NCBI GenBank assembly: GCA_964395065.1
Contig: CAYNAM010000023.1
Location: forward strand, 1-27,997
Length of the DNA: 27,997 bases
Direction of reading: 5' to 3'
Source: Entomomonas sp964395065
GTDB taxonomy: Bacteria; Pseudomonadota; Gammaproteobacteria; Pseudomonadales; Pseudomonadaceae
The notes beneath the pieces were generated by a model. That model worked only from the letters and a program-made list of their open reading frames with translations. It was not told where the DNA came from and did not search any database. The position numbers and the translations under genes were made by a program. This document shows, piece after piece, positions 16,278 through 23,390 of this stretch. Positions within the stretch are counted from its first letter, which is position 1; every line of letters begins with the position of its first letter.

Positions 16278-16305
16278 TATAACGACTAAACAATTAGTCG
16301 TTATA
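16278..16305. terminator. Strong 12-bp hairpin after thrH (weak terminator candidate)
   Basis: A perfect 12-bp stem, TATAACGACTAA (16278-16289) with TTAGTCGTTATA (16294-16305), closes a 4-nt ACAA loop. It begins 8 nt past the thrH stop on the minus strand, where only a short T-stretch (ATATTTACG) follows. On the plus strand CACTGTTTTTATAA follows. It is probably the 3' end of the thrH transcript, though as an intrinsic terminator the U-tract is poor. Confidence 0.5.
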
Positions 16306-16313
16306 CACTGTTT

Positions 16314-16931
16314 TTATAAAGCAAGTTTACGGTTTGAAGCCTTAATAAACTCTTTCTTTAAGTCTTCATAAGTGTGCACAGCAGGGTATTGTGGGAACTC
16401 TTTTATTACATGCTCCGGCGCATGGAATAATATTCCAGCATGTGCCTCCTCAAGCATTGCTGTATCATTATAAGAGTCACCTGTTGCAATACAACGATAA
16501 TAAAGACTTTTAAATGCAATCACTGATTGGCGCTTAGGGTCTCTTTGTCTAATTTGATAATCCACTACTCGATCTTGATCATCAATCACTAAATTATGAC
16601 ACAACAGTGTAGGAGAGCCTAGTTGACGTACTAAAGGACGTGCAAATTGATAAAACGTATCAGAAAGAATAACAACTTGGAAGCGCTCACGTAACCAATC
16701 CACAAACTCTATTGCTCCGTCTAAAGGTTTTAAGGTTGCAATAACTTCCTGAATATCTTTAAGTTTTAAGTCATGCTCATCTAAAATACGTAAGCGTTGC
16801 TTCATTAAAACATCATAATCCGGAATATCTCGAGTTGTAGCCTTTAACTCTTTAATCCCTGTTTTCTCTGCAAAGGCAACCCAAATCTCAGGAATTAATA
16901 CACCCTCAAGGTCTAAGCAAGCAATTTCCAC
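16314..16931 (-). CDS. thrH: ThrH, phosphoserine phosphatase/homoserine phosphotransferase
   Basis: A HAD-superfamily enzyme. ThrH of Pseudomonas dephosphorylates phosphoserine and can transfer the phosphate to homoserine, linking serine and threonine synthesis. The HAD motif I is CLDLEGVLIPE with the nucleophile Asp followed by Leu-Glu. Motif II is VILSDTFYQF, the motif III lysine sits in DPKRQSVIAFKSL, and motif IV is ATGDSYNDTAML. I start at GTG 16931: GAGG is about 8 nt upstream, the protein then begins (V/M)EIACLDLEGV, and its length becomes 205 aa, equal to the Pseudomonas enzyme. An upstream ATG at 16967 in frame would add 12 residues that do not fit the family and would overlap the DUF2058 gene. 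That gene ends 29 nt upstream and is probably co-transcribed. Confidence 0.95.
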   Translation of the reverse strand: MEIACLDLEGVLIPEIWVAFAEKTGIKELKATTRDIPDYDVLMKQRLRILDEHDLKLKDIQEVIATLKPLDGAIEFVDWLRERFQVVILSDTFYQFARPLVRQLGSPTLLCHNLVIDDQDRVVDYQIRQRDPKRQSVIAFKSLYYRCIATGDSYNDTAMLEEAHAGILFHAPEHVIKEFPQYPAVHTYEDLKKEFIKASNRKLAL

Positions 16932-16960
16932 TGTTATTTCCTCAATAAAATTAATAATAT

Positions 16961-17500
16961 TTACCACATCAAATCGTCTGGAACTGCATAATCCTTATAA
17001 GGATCATCCTCATCCGTTTCACTCTTCTGCTCATTTAATACAACGACACGTTGAGCATTACGCTCCTGTATTTTAAGCGCAACATCACGGGGAACAACTT
17101 CATAATAGCCATCATGGCTTACTATAGCCAAACTCCCCTTTACCAACTTTTCACGAATTACATCATTAACAGCAATTCGCTTTACCTTCTTATGATCAAC
17201 AAAATTATAATAATCTTCCGTATCAAGACGTGGTAGACGTGCATTAACAATAAGCTGCTTTATCTCAGCAGTAATTGCTTTTCGACGTTTCTTCTCCTCC
17301 TGCTGCTGATTTAGTTCTTGATCCTTTACTTGCTTTTGAAGAAGAGACTCTTTAATCGCTTGTTGCTGTGAAGTGTCTTTATCCAGTAAGCCTTTATTCT
17401 GCAATTTTGTCTCTTTTTGCTTTTGTTTGGCGGCCTGTTTGACTTGCTTTTCATTGACTAAACCAGCTTTAAGTAACTGATCGCGCAGTGACATACTCAT
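16961..17500 (-). CDS. DUF2058 (YaiL-family) protein (179 aa)
   Basis: The start MSMSLRDQLLKAGLVNEKQVK and the following Lys/Gln-rich, probably coiled-coil stretch (about 20-75, with KQKQKETK and QEEKKRRKAITAEIK) are typical of DUF2058 proteins such as YaiL. The conserved C-terminal half reads LPRLDTEDYYNFVDHKKVKRI...VNDVIREKLVKGSLAIV...YYEVVPRDVALKIQER, ending in an acidic DDPYKDYAVPDDLMW tail. The family has been suggested to be nucleic-acid associated, but its function is not established. The start could be the first Met (17500) or the Met two codons later; an AAAGAG lies about 11-17 nt upstream. It precedes thrH by 29 nt. Confidence 0.9.
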   Translation of the reverse strand: MSMSLRDQLLKAGLVNEKQVKQAAKQKQKETKLQNKGLLDKDTSQQQAIKESLLQKQVKDQELNQQQEEKKRRKAITAEIKQLIVNARLPRLDTEDYYNFVDHKKVKRIAVNDVIREKLVKGSLAIVSHDGYYEVVPRDVALKIQERNAQRVVVLNEQKSETDEDDPYKDYAVPDDLMW

Positions 17501-17581
17501 AAAAACAAACTCTTTAGTGTGAGGTTACATTTAATAATATAAAACAACTATTCTACTGTAGCTTATAAAAAAACAAAATAT

Positions 17582-18355
17582 TTACTGCTCATCTCTTAAA
17601 AAAACTAGCTTTTTATTACTGGAATGCTTTTCTGAGAAATAATAACCTTCACTATTAAACGCTTTAACTTGATCTATCGTTTTTAATTGGTTTTTGATGA
17701 CATAGCGCGCCATCATCCCACGCGCTTTTTTTGCATAGAAACTAATAATTTTATACTGCCCTGATTTAAAATCTTTAAAGTCAACATCAACAATGTCAGC
17801 ATCTAATAAGTTAGGCTTAACGGATTTAAAATACTCATTAGAAGCCAAATTGAGCAATACCTTATCGCCCTGCTCGACAATCGCTTTATTTAACCATTGT
17901 GTTATTTGGTCTCCCCAAAATTCATACAAATTTTTACCTTTGCTGTTTTCAAACTTTGTACCCATTTCTAGTCTGTAAGGTTGCATTAAATCTAATGGCC
18001 GTAACAAGCCATAAAGTCCAGATAAAATACGTAAATGTTGCTGTGCAAAAACAAAGTCTTTTTGAGAAAAATCTTCAACAGCTATCCCAGTATAAACATC
18101 CCCTTTAAAAGCCAAGATAGCTTGCCGTGCATTTTCTTGATTGAAATGCGGGCTCCACTCTGCAAAACGAGCCACATTAAGTGCTGCCAGCTTATCAGAA
18201 ATACCCATTAAACTAGCAACCTCTTGTACAGAAAGCTTTTTAAGTTGCTTAATCAACTGCTCTGAATATTTTATATACGCAGGTTCAGTATAGTCTTGAA
18301 CGCTGACAACACTTGTATAATCTAATGTTTTAGCGGGGGAAATGACCATCAACAT
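17582..18355 (-). CDS. yaaA: YaaA (DUF328), peroxide-stress resistance protein
   Basis: YaaA limits intracellular iron and DNA damage during hydrogen peroxide stress in E. coli. The family signature is complete: MLMVISPAKTLDY at the start, ISDKLAALNVARF, ENARQAILAFKGDVYTG, FAQQHLRILSGLYGLLRPLDLMQPYRLEMG, NLASNEYFKSVKP, and IISFYAKKARGMMARY...FNSEGYYF near the end. I take the ATG at 18355, which gives 257 residues (E. coli 258) and places GGGAG 11 nt upstream. In-frame codons further upstream (ATG 18373, 18385 region) lack ribosome sites. A possible promoter on the minus strand has TATGAT as -10 with TTATTG 17 bp upstream, which is weak. The gene stands alone, with gaps on both sides. Confidence 0.95.
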   Translation of the reverse strand: MLMVISPAKTLDYTSVVSVQDYTEPAYIKYSEQLIKQLKKLSVQEVASLMGISDKLAALNVARFAEWSPHFNQENARQAILAFKGDVYTGIAVEDFSQKDFVFAQQHLRILSGLYGLLRPLDLMQPYRLEMGTKFENSKGKNLYEFWGDQITQWLNKAIVEQGDKVLLNLASNEYFKSVKPNLLDADIVDVDFKDFKSGQYKIISFYAKKARGMMARYVIKNQLKTIDQVKAFNSEGYYFSEKHSSNKKLVFLRDEQ

Positions 18356-18604
18356 AAATCTAAATACTCCCATGATTTTGACCAATCATAGATAAATATT
18401 GGTAAAACAATAAAAAATAACAATGATTATGCAGTGCTCAACAATCACAATCAACAAATTTCTTGTTAAAATATTGTCTTGTTATAAGGTTAAGTCACAA
18501 CCTAACAGCCAGTAATCAGATGATATACCCATACAAAATAATAGCCTTTACTATACTAAAACCAACCATAAAAATAGACATGCTTATAAAAATAAGGAAA
18601 CATA

Positions 18605-18610
18605 TATAAT
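18605..18610 (+). promoter_or_regulatory. Candidate -10 element for an 85-nt leader RNA and the small exported protein
   Basis: A perfect TATAAT on the plus strand predicts a start near 18617. The best -35 at 17-18 bp spacing is weak. A transcript from here would reach the terminator-like hairpin after about 85 nt and the downstream gene's ATG (18725) after about 108 nt. Confidence 0.35.
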
Positions 18611-18670
18611 ACTTAACAAACCGACTAAAGTCTTACTTCAATTCAAATAGATTGCCAATACAATAGAAAT

Positions 18671-18702
18671 CAGTCCTAAACAACTATTAGGGCTGTTTTT
18701 AT
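18671..18702 (+). terminator. Terminator-like hairpin in the 5' leader of the small exported protein gene
   Basis: CAGTCCTAA (18671-18679) pairs with TTAGGGCTG (18687-18695), eight Watson-Crick pairs and one wobble around a 7-nt loop, followed at once by TTTTTAT. This is a plausible Rho-independent terminator on the plus strand. It lies inside the leader of the gene at 18725, so it may end a short RNA or attenuate that gene. Confidence 0.6.
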
Positions 18703-18724
18703 AGTAACTCAAGGAGAAAAGGTA

Positions 18725-18982
18725 ATGAAAAAATTACTTTTAATTATGACTGTAGGATTATTGTCAACTCAAGTTTCAGCAAACAATCTAGATAACAATA
18801 GCAAAGCAAAATATGGCCATGGCTATAGTCCAATCAAAATTGTTTTAGTTGGTGAAACAGAAACTGCTTATGGTTTGAAGATCTGTACTTATCAAAAACT
18901 TAAATTCAATCATGTTTTAGCACATTTTAATAAAGTTGTTCCTAAAAAAATGGCTTGCCCTGTGCTTGGTCCTCGTTACTAA
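18725..18982 (+). CDS. Small exported basic protein with two cysteines (85 aa)
   Basis: I cannot name the family. A clear signal peptide (MKKLLLIMTVGLLSTQVSA, cleavage near residue 19) leaves a mature chain of about 66 residues. The mature part is lysine-rich (about nine Lys against three or four acidic residues). It has a strand-like SPIKIVLVGETE segment, then GLKICTYQ and MACPVLGPRY, so two cysteines could form one disulfide. It resembles in layout the many small periplasmic proteins with a K-x-C-x-Y...C-P pattern, whose roles are unknown. A very strong ribosome site (AAGGAG) is 8-9 nt upstream, arguing that it is a real, well-translated gene. It ends just before a bidirectional terminator. 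An antimicrobial or envelope role would be speculation. Confidence 0.8.
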   Translation: MKKLLLIMTVGLLSTQVSANNLDNNSKAKYGHGYSPIKIVLVGETETAYGLKICTYQKLKFNHVLAHFNKVVPKKMACPVLGPRY

Positions 18983-18990
18983 CTAGCAGT

Positions 18991-19020
18991 AAAAAAGGCT
19001 GTATTTACACAGCCTTTTTT
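18991..19020. terminator. Bidirectional intrinsic terminator between small gene and cobQ
   Basis: AAAAAAGGCTGT (18991-19002) and ACAGCCTTTTTT (19009-19020) form a 12-bp stem with a 6-nt loop. The GC-rich core is flanked by A6 and T6 runs, so it terminates in both directions. It serves the plus-strand small gene (stop at 18982) and the minus-strand cobalamin operon (cobQ stop at 19063). Confidence 0.93.
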
Positions 19021-19062
19021 ATAATTTGCACATTTACAAGTGGCTTTCAAATCTGATTTCCA

Positions 19063-20559
19063 TTACTTAATCAAACTATAAACCTGCTCAATATTTACAT
19101 ATTGTCTAAGATGATCAGCTAACTTATCGTATTGTTGCTCTTTGAAGGCTGCATAATCAAAAGTAGTTTCAGTCAACTTACCTGCATAGGGTTTTAATAG
19201 ATAATCTATCACCTCTGCATTATCTAAAATACCATGAATATAAGTACCAAAGCAGTTATCACTGGCTTTATAGCCATCTTTTGTACCTGTTTGTAAGTAA
19301 TTAATTGGCGACTCTTGGTACCCCTCAACAGGCGTTGTTACTCCCATATGAATTTCATAGCCGTCACACCATGAACTGCCGTCTAAGAATTTAAACTTAA
19401 CTTGACGCGTTACCTTTTCGCCTAGCATTTGGGTAGAAACCGGTAATAATCCTAACCCGGGTAAACGCTCAATAGAACCTTCTACATGATCAGGATCACA
19501 AATCTCTTGCCCCATCATTTGATAACCACCACAAATGCCCACCACGGTAGCACCACTTCGATGCGCGGATAGAACACTCTGCGCCACACCATTACGACGC
19601 AATTCATAGAGATCATCTAAAGTGCTTTTACTACCAGGGATTAAGATAATATCTGCTTGAGCGATTTCATCCACATTGCTGCTGTAATATAGATGAACCC
19701 GTGGGTCTTGCTCCAAGCGATTAAAATCGGTGAAGTTTGATAGATGCCTTAATAAAACGACTACTACATTAACTTTACCGTGGCTTGCTTGAATTTGCTT
19801 GGTATGCAGTGCTACAGAATCCTCTTCTTCAATATGAATATCCTTATAATAAGGAACCACCCCCACAACAGGAATACCGCATAAGTCTTCGAGCATTTTA
19901 ATACCCGGTTCAAAAAGCCTAATATCACCACGAAATTTATTAATTAAAATACCCTTAACATAAGGTCGTTCTTCTTCTGTTAAGAGCATAATAGAACCAT
20001 AGACACTGGCAAATACACCGCCGCGATCAATATCAGCAACCAAGATAACCGATGCATTAGCATGCATTGCCATAGGCATATTGACTAGATCAACTGCGCG
20101 TAAATTGATCTCTGAAATACTCCCAGCACCTTCCATTACAACGGGGTTATAACGGCTAGCTAAGCGATCAAACGCGCTATTTACTTCCTTTCTTAATACT
20201 TCCCTGCCCTCTGTTCTAAAATATTGGTAGGCATTTTGGTTACCGATGGGTTTACCATTTAATACCACTTGGCAGGTATGATCTGATGAGGGTTTTAAAA
20301 GTAATGGATTCATATCCGTATGGCAAGCAACACCAGCCGCCTCTGCCTGCACTGCTTGTGCTCGACCTATTTCTAAACCTTCTTGTGTTGCATAAGAATT
20401 ATTAGCCATATTTTGTGCTTTAAATGGCGCAGGGTGATAACCATCTTGTTTAAAGATACGACAAAACCCAGCGGTAATAATGCTTTTACCGACATCGCTA
20501 CCAGTTCCCATAAACATCAAAGGTGAAAGTTTTTGCATCACTGTTGCCTTATCATTCAT
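19063..20559 (-). CDS. cobQ: Cobyric acid synthase CobQ/CbiP
   Basis: CobQ (CbiP) amidates adenosylcobyrinic acid a,c-diamide at carboxyl groups b, d, e and g, using glutamine and ATP, to give adenosylcobyric acid. The N-terminal synthetase domain begins MFMGTGSDVGKS (P-loop-like, about 15-26), followed by FKAQNMANNSYAT and GRAQAVQAEAAG. The C-terminal class I glutamine amidotransferase domain has the nucleophile in VVGICGGYQMMG and the catalytic His in GTYIHGILDN. The length is 498 aa (Salmonella CbiP about 506). Start ATG 20559 overlaps the cobC stop by 8 bp, and a Met at codon 8 is an alternative. It is the last gene of the cobalamin operon and ends before the terminator at 18991-19020. 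Confidence 0.97.
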   Translation of the reverse strand: MNDKATVMQKLSPLMFMGTGSDVGKSIITAGFCRIFKQDGYHPAPFKAQNMANNSYATQEGLEIGRAQAVQAEAAGVACHTDMNPLLLKPSSDHTCQVVLNGKPIGNQNAYQYFRTEGREVLRKEVNSAFDRLASRYNPVVMEGAGSISEINLRAVDLVNMPMAMHANASVILVADIDRGGVFASVYGSIMLLTEEERPYVKGILINKFRGDIRLFEPGIKMLEDLCGIPVVGVVPYYKDIHIEEEDSVALHTKQIQASHGKVNVVVVLLRHLSNFTDFNRLEQDPRVHLYYSSNVDEIAQADIILIPGSKSTLDDLYELRRNGVAQSVLSAHRSGATVVGICGGYQMMGQEICDPDHVEGSIERLPGLGLLPVSTQMLGEKVTRQVKFKFLDGSSWCDGYEIHMGVTTPVEGYQESPINYLQTGTKDGYKASDNCFGTYIHGILDNAEVIDYLLKPYAGKLTETTFDYAAFKEQQYDKLADHLRQYVNIEQVYSLIK

Positions 20560-21082
20560 TAATAGTTAATTCCGTTACTGAGCCATAACGGGGTGTTTCA
20601 TCAAACATGGTTTGGAGTGTTGTTGCTTTGCTATAAACACGGGCACTATTAATAACTCCACCATGGGTGAAAATTGCCACTTGCTCCAAGCCGCAAGGTA
20701 AATCATCAATAAAATCACAAAATCGACGATGCAAATCATTAAAGGATTCGCCCCCTGTTGTTCTGACCGTAATATAATCTTTATACCACGTATCTAAATG
20801 AGGATCTTGTATCGCATCCCATGGCTGCATTTCCCAATCACCGAAATTAAGCTCTTGTAAGCGATCATCTATAACGGCATCAGCAAATCCACAATAATGC
20901 GCTAGCTTAACGCAACGTGTCAGTGGGCTGGTAAATACAGCATCAAACTTAATAAGGCTTAATTGTTTAGCTACGGCTTTAGCTTCCTGCTCAAAACTGG
21001 CTTTCAGAGGAACATCTGTTTGGCCATAACAAACGCCCTGTGGTACATCAACAGCCGTATGGCGAATTAAATAGAGTTTCAT
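20552..21082 (-). CDS. cobC: Alpha-ribazole-5'-phosphate phosphatase CobC
   Basis: A histidine-phosphatase (phosphoglycerate-mutase-like) enzyme that removes phosphate from alpha-ribazole phosphate or adenosylcobalamin 5'-phosphate in the last steps of nucleotide-loop assembly. Catalytic residues are in place: RH at 7-8 (MKLYLIRHT), R56 (SPLTR), E77 (LQELNFGDWE) and H140 (IFTHGG). The start at ATG 21082 gives 176 aa. It overlaps the cobS stop in an ATGA arrangement and has GAGG 5-6 nt upstream. A longer frame to 21154 would add 24 non-family residues lying inside cobS. The general fold is shared with other phosphatases, but the operon context makes CobC secure. Confidence 0.94.
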   Translation of the reverse strand: MKLYLIRHTAVDVPQGVCYGQTDVPLKASFEQEAKAVAKQLSLIKFDAVFTSPLTRCVKLAHYCGFADAVIDDRLQELNFGDWEMQPWDAIQDPHLDTWYKDYITVRTTGGESFNDLHRRFCDFIDDLPCGLEQVAIFTHGGVINSARVYSKATTLQTMFDETPRYGSVTELTINE

Positions 21083-21837
21083 GCAATCCTCGCCAACACA
21101 ACAAAGCTTAAATAAAAAGAAAGCTCCGTTAATAAAAATAAAGCACCGGCACAATCTCCTGTATAACCTTGTATTTTCTGATTCATAAAAGCCGTTAATA
21201 GAAAAAACATAACCACGGGCAAAATAGCCGACAAATAAAATAAAGGGGAAATGACAGCGAAAATAATAAAATAAGGAATTAATGCAAAACTAACTGCGCA
21301 AAGAAAATATTTGATTTGCAACGTATTATAAACCACTTTAACCTTACTGCTTTCAGCCGTGCGGGCATAAGTTAAACGACTGGTAATAAACGAAGACAAT
21401 CCTTTACAAAAGGGATCAGCAACCAAAATAACAATACAGGCTAGCCCAACAGTTAAGCTGCTAAGTAATGAAAACAACAGCAAATAGTAAATAATTAACC
21501 CAATTACACCATAACAACCCATATGGCTGTCTTTCATAATCGCAAGAATACGTTCTTTAGTCAGCCCACCACCAAAACCGTCAAAAAAATCGGCTAAACC
21601 ATCCTCATGAAAGGCGCCTGTTAATAATAATCTGCTCGCCAGCGCCAAGACGACAGCCACATTCATTGGCAAGATCAGATTACTTAAATACAAAACTAAA
21701 GCCATCACCGATGCCGTTAACCACCCCGCCATCGACCAATAATAGACAATGTTTTTAAAATAATCATCTGGGAGAATACAGTTCCTAAAAAACGGTAACC
21801 GTGTGTAGAAAATAATAACTGCTTTTATGGCTAACAT
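21079..21837 (-). CDS. cobS: Adenosylcobinamide-GDP ribazoletransferase CobS
   Basis: CobS (cobalamin-5'-phosphate synthase) joins adenosylcobinamide-GDP and alpha-ribazole (phosphate) at the inner membrane. The N-terminus has the family's FYTRLPF motif, and the metal-binding motif is HEDGLADFFDGFGGG (77-91). DSHMGCYGVIGL follows, then a series of transmembrane helices, including a VILVADPFCKG segment. At 252 residues it matches the usual 245-260. It overlaps cobT by 7 bp at its start and cobC by 4 bp at its end, so translation is probably coupled through all three. Confidence 0.96.
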   Translation of the reverse strand: MLAIKAVIIFYTRLPFFRNCILPDDYFKNIVYYWSMAGWLTASVMALVLYLSNLILPMNVAVVLALASRLLLTGAFHEDGLADFFDGFGGGLTKERILAIMKDSHMGCYGVIGLIIYYLLLFSLLSSLTVGLACIVILVADPFCKGLSSFITSRLTYARTAESSKVKVVYNTLQIKYFLCAVSFALIPYFIIFAVISPLFYLSAILPVVMFFLLTAFMNQKIQGYTGDCAGALFLLTELSFYLSFVVLARIA

Positions 21838-22874
21838 TTTGTGATCGGAGAAATATCCGCCCCTTGAAAGGTTTGCATTTCATTAATCATTCGTACTGCA
21901 GAATCTACTAAAGGAAAAGCACAAACAGCCCCTGTTCCCTCGCCCAATCTAAAATGGAGTTGCAATAATGCGTTCACTCCGATGTGATCTAAGAGTAATT
22001 TATGCCCTGTTTCCTCACCTTGATGTCCAAAAATAGCATAATCCATAATATTTTCTTGAAACTGGCTAGCCATAAGTAAACAGTTAGTCATGATAAAACC
22101 ATCGATTAAAATAATCATACCCAACTCGGCAGCTCTTAACATAGCACCTACGGCAGCGACCATTTCATAACCACCAAAATAACGCATAATATCTTCAGCA
22201 CTGCCATCACCTTGATAATTTTCTACTGCTTGCTTGAGAACCTGATATTTACGTAATGTCCCTTCTGATGCCCAGCCAGACCCAGCGCCAACACACTGTT
22301 TCAGATCAATACCGGTCAAATAGCTCATCCAAATAGAAGACGGCGACGTATTGGCAATGCCTAACTCCCCTAAAGAAATAATATTACATCCCGCTTGATG
22401 GCATTGATCAACAAGGCTAATCCCAATATTGATTGCCTGTTCCATTTGTGTATGACTCATTGCCGCCTGATGTAAAAAGTTAGCCGTACCTTTACTGATT
22501 TTACGATCAATTAACCCTGTATTTTCTTCAAAATCATAGTCTACCCCCACATCAACCACCATCAGTTGAAAACCATGTTGACGAGTAAAAATATTAATCC
22601 CGCCGCCACCGTTGACAAAGTTAAGGGCTTGTTGCCATGTAATGGCTTTGGGCGAAGGGCTAACCCCTGATTCTGCAATACCGTGATCTGCCGCCAATAG
22701 AATATGGTAAGGGTGATTAAGTTGTGGTGTCAGACTTTGCTGAATCGTACCTATTTGTAATGCTAGTTGTTCTAATAAACCGAGCGATCCTTTCGGCTTA
22801 GCCAAACTATCAATCTTGGCTTGTAATAAAGGGGCAATGGCTGTATCTGGTTTTTGAATCACAAAGTTTCTCAT
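21831..22874 (-). CDS. cobT: Nicotinate-nucleotide--dimethylbenzimidazole phosphoribosyltransferase CobT
   Basis: CobT activates the lower ligand base by transferring phosphoribose from nicotinate mononucleotide to dimethylbenzimidazole (or another base). Features: LAKPKGSLGLLEQLALQIG near residues 29-47, LLAADHGIAESGVSPSP, FVNGGGGINIFTRQH, GELGIANTSPSS, VGAGSGWASEG and near the end LGEGTGAVCAFPLVDSA. There E312 occupies the place of the catalytic Glu317 of Salmonella CobT. Length 347 aa (about 356 in Salmonella). A strong AAGGGG lies 6 nt before the ATG at 22874, inside the end of cobU. The base actually used cannot be told from this sequence. Confidence 0.97.
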   Translation of the reverse strand: MRNFVIQKPDTAIAPLLQAKIDSLAKPKGSLGLLEQLALQIGTIQQSLTPQLNHPYHILLAADHGIAESGVSPSPKAITWQQALNFVNGGGGINIFTRQHGFQLMVVDVGVDYDFEENTGLIDRKISKGTANFLHQAAMSHTQMEQAINIGISLVDQCHQAGCNIISLGELGIANTSPSSIWMSYLTGIDLKQCVGAGSGWASEGTLRKYQVLKQAVENYQGDGSAEDIMRYFGGYEMVAAVGAMLRAAELGMIILIDGFIMTNCLLMASQFQENIMDYAIFGHQGEETGHKLLLDHIGVNALLQLHFRLGEGTGAVCAFPLVDSAVRMINEMQTFQGADISPITKC

Positions 22875-22877
22875 TAA

Positions 22878-23390
22878 TTACCCCTTAATTTTCATTGGAA
22901 TGCCTGAGACAGTGAAGTAAACCTCATCTGCTCGCTCTGCAATATACTGATTTAACCACCCTAGTAAATCGGTGAATTGACGCTGCAATTTATTTTCGGG
23001 AGTACCCCCCAAACCTATTTCGTTAGTCACAAAAATAAATTGCGCTTGTTGCTTGGTTAACGAATCGAACTCGTGCTGTAATGCTTGTAGCGCTTGTTCA
23101 AGATGACCATCTAAATCAAAAAAATAATTAGTGGCCCACAGCGTTACACAATCCACCAACACAACATGCCCTTCTACAGAATGCTTTGATAGCTGCTTGT
23201 CTTCCTCAATGGTGAGCCAGTTTGCTTCTCGTCTACGCTGATGAAGAATAATTCGTTGCTCATACTCCGCATCCCAAACCCGCGAGGTTGCCATATAAAT
23301 TGGCTGATCACTCGCTGCTAACGCTAACTGCTCGGCAAAAAGACTTTTGCCTGAACGCTGCCCCCCTGTAACCAATATTATTTTAGTCAT
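22878..23390 (-). CDS. cobU: Adenosylcobinamide kinase/adenosylcobinamide-phosphate guanylyltransferase CobU
   Basis: CobU phosphorylates adenosylcobinamide and then transfers GMP to form adenosylcobinamide-GDP. The P-loop GGQRSGKS is at residues 9-16 and is followed by FAEQLAL. IYMATSRVWDAEYEQRI and the H50-QRRREANW segment include the likely guanylylated histidine (His46 in Salmonella). LVDCVTLWATNYF and FVTNEIGLGGTPENKLQRQFTDLLGWLNQ complete the family. I start at ATG 23390 (170 aa), with GGGGAA about 7 nt upstream, overlapping the cobD stop by 8 bp. A TTG 15 nt further upstream is less likely. The tail is slightly short (170 versus about 181 in Salmonella). Confidence 0.96.
   Translation of the reverse strand: MTKIILVTGGQRSGKSLFAEQLALAASDQPIYMATSRVWDAEYEQRIILHQRRREANWLTIEEDKQLSKHSVEGHVVLVDCVTLWATNYFFDLDGHLEQALQALQHEFDSLTKQQAQFIFVTNEIGLGGTPENKLQRQFTDLLGWLNQYIAERADEVYFTVSGIPMKIKG

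Larger units (their letters stand above)
15650..16313. other. 664-bp intergenic region with several inverted repeats
   Basis: No convincing gene is seen here. It contains, in order: a 9-bp inverted repeat ACAACAATA/TATTGTTGT (15833-15841 and 15852-15860); a 10-bp repeat ATTTCTAATC/GATTAGAAAT (15880-15889 and 15906-15915); an 8-bp repeat GTGAGATG/CATCTCAC (15966-15973 and 16012-16019); an 11-bp repeat ACCATTGTTTT/AAAACAATGGT (16113-16123 and 16167-16177) with an adjoining TACAACC/GGTTGTA (16125-16131 and 16175-16181); an 8-bp hairpin GTATGTTG/CAACATAC; and the strong hairpin at 16278-16305. A 41-codon plus-strand ORF (16164-16289) without a ribosome site is probably chance. The left end holds the ubiU promoter region. 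The rest could be a structured RNA, protein-binding palindromes or mobile-element debris. Confidence 0.5.
18356..18724. other. 369-bp divergent intergenic region between yaaA and a small exported protein gene
   Basis: AT-rich and without a supported gene. The left part must carry the minus-strand yaaA promoter. The right part carries, on the plus strand, a TATAAT at 18605-18610 (poor -35) and a hairpin with T-run at 18671-18702 that looks like an intrinsic terminator located only 22 nt before the downstream ATG. A short AGGTT/AACCT repeat around 18487-18502 is the only other structure I noticed. Confidence 0.5.

Noticed and set aside
15650..16313. Insertion sequence or CRISPR array in the long gap
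   Set aside because: The repeats are inverted and all differ; there are no regularly spaced direct repeats, no transposase frame and no target-site duplication that I can see.
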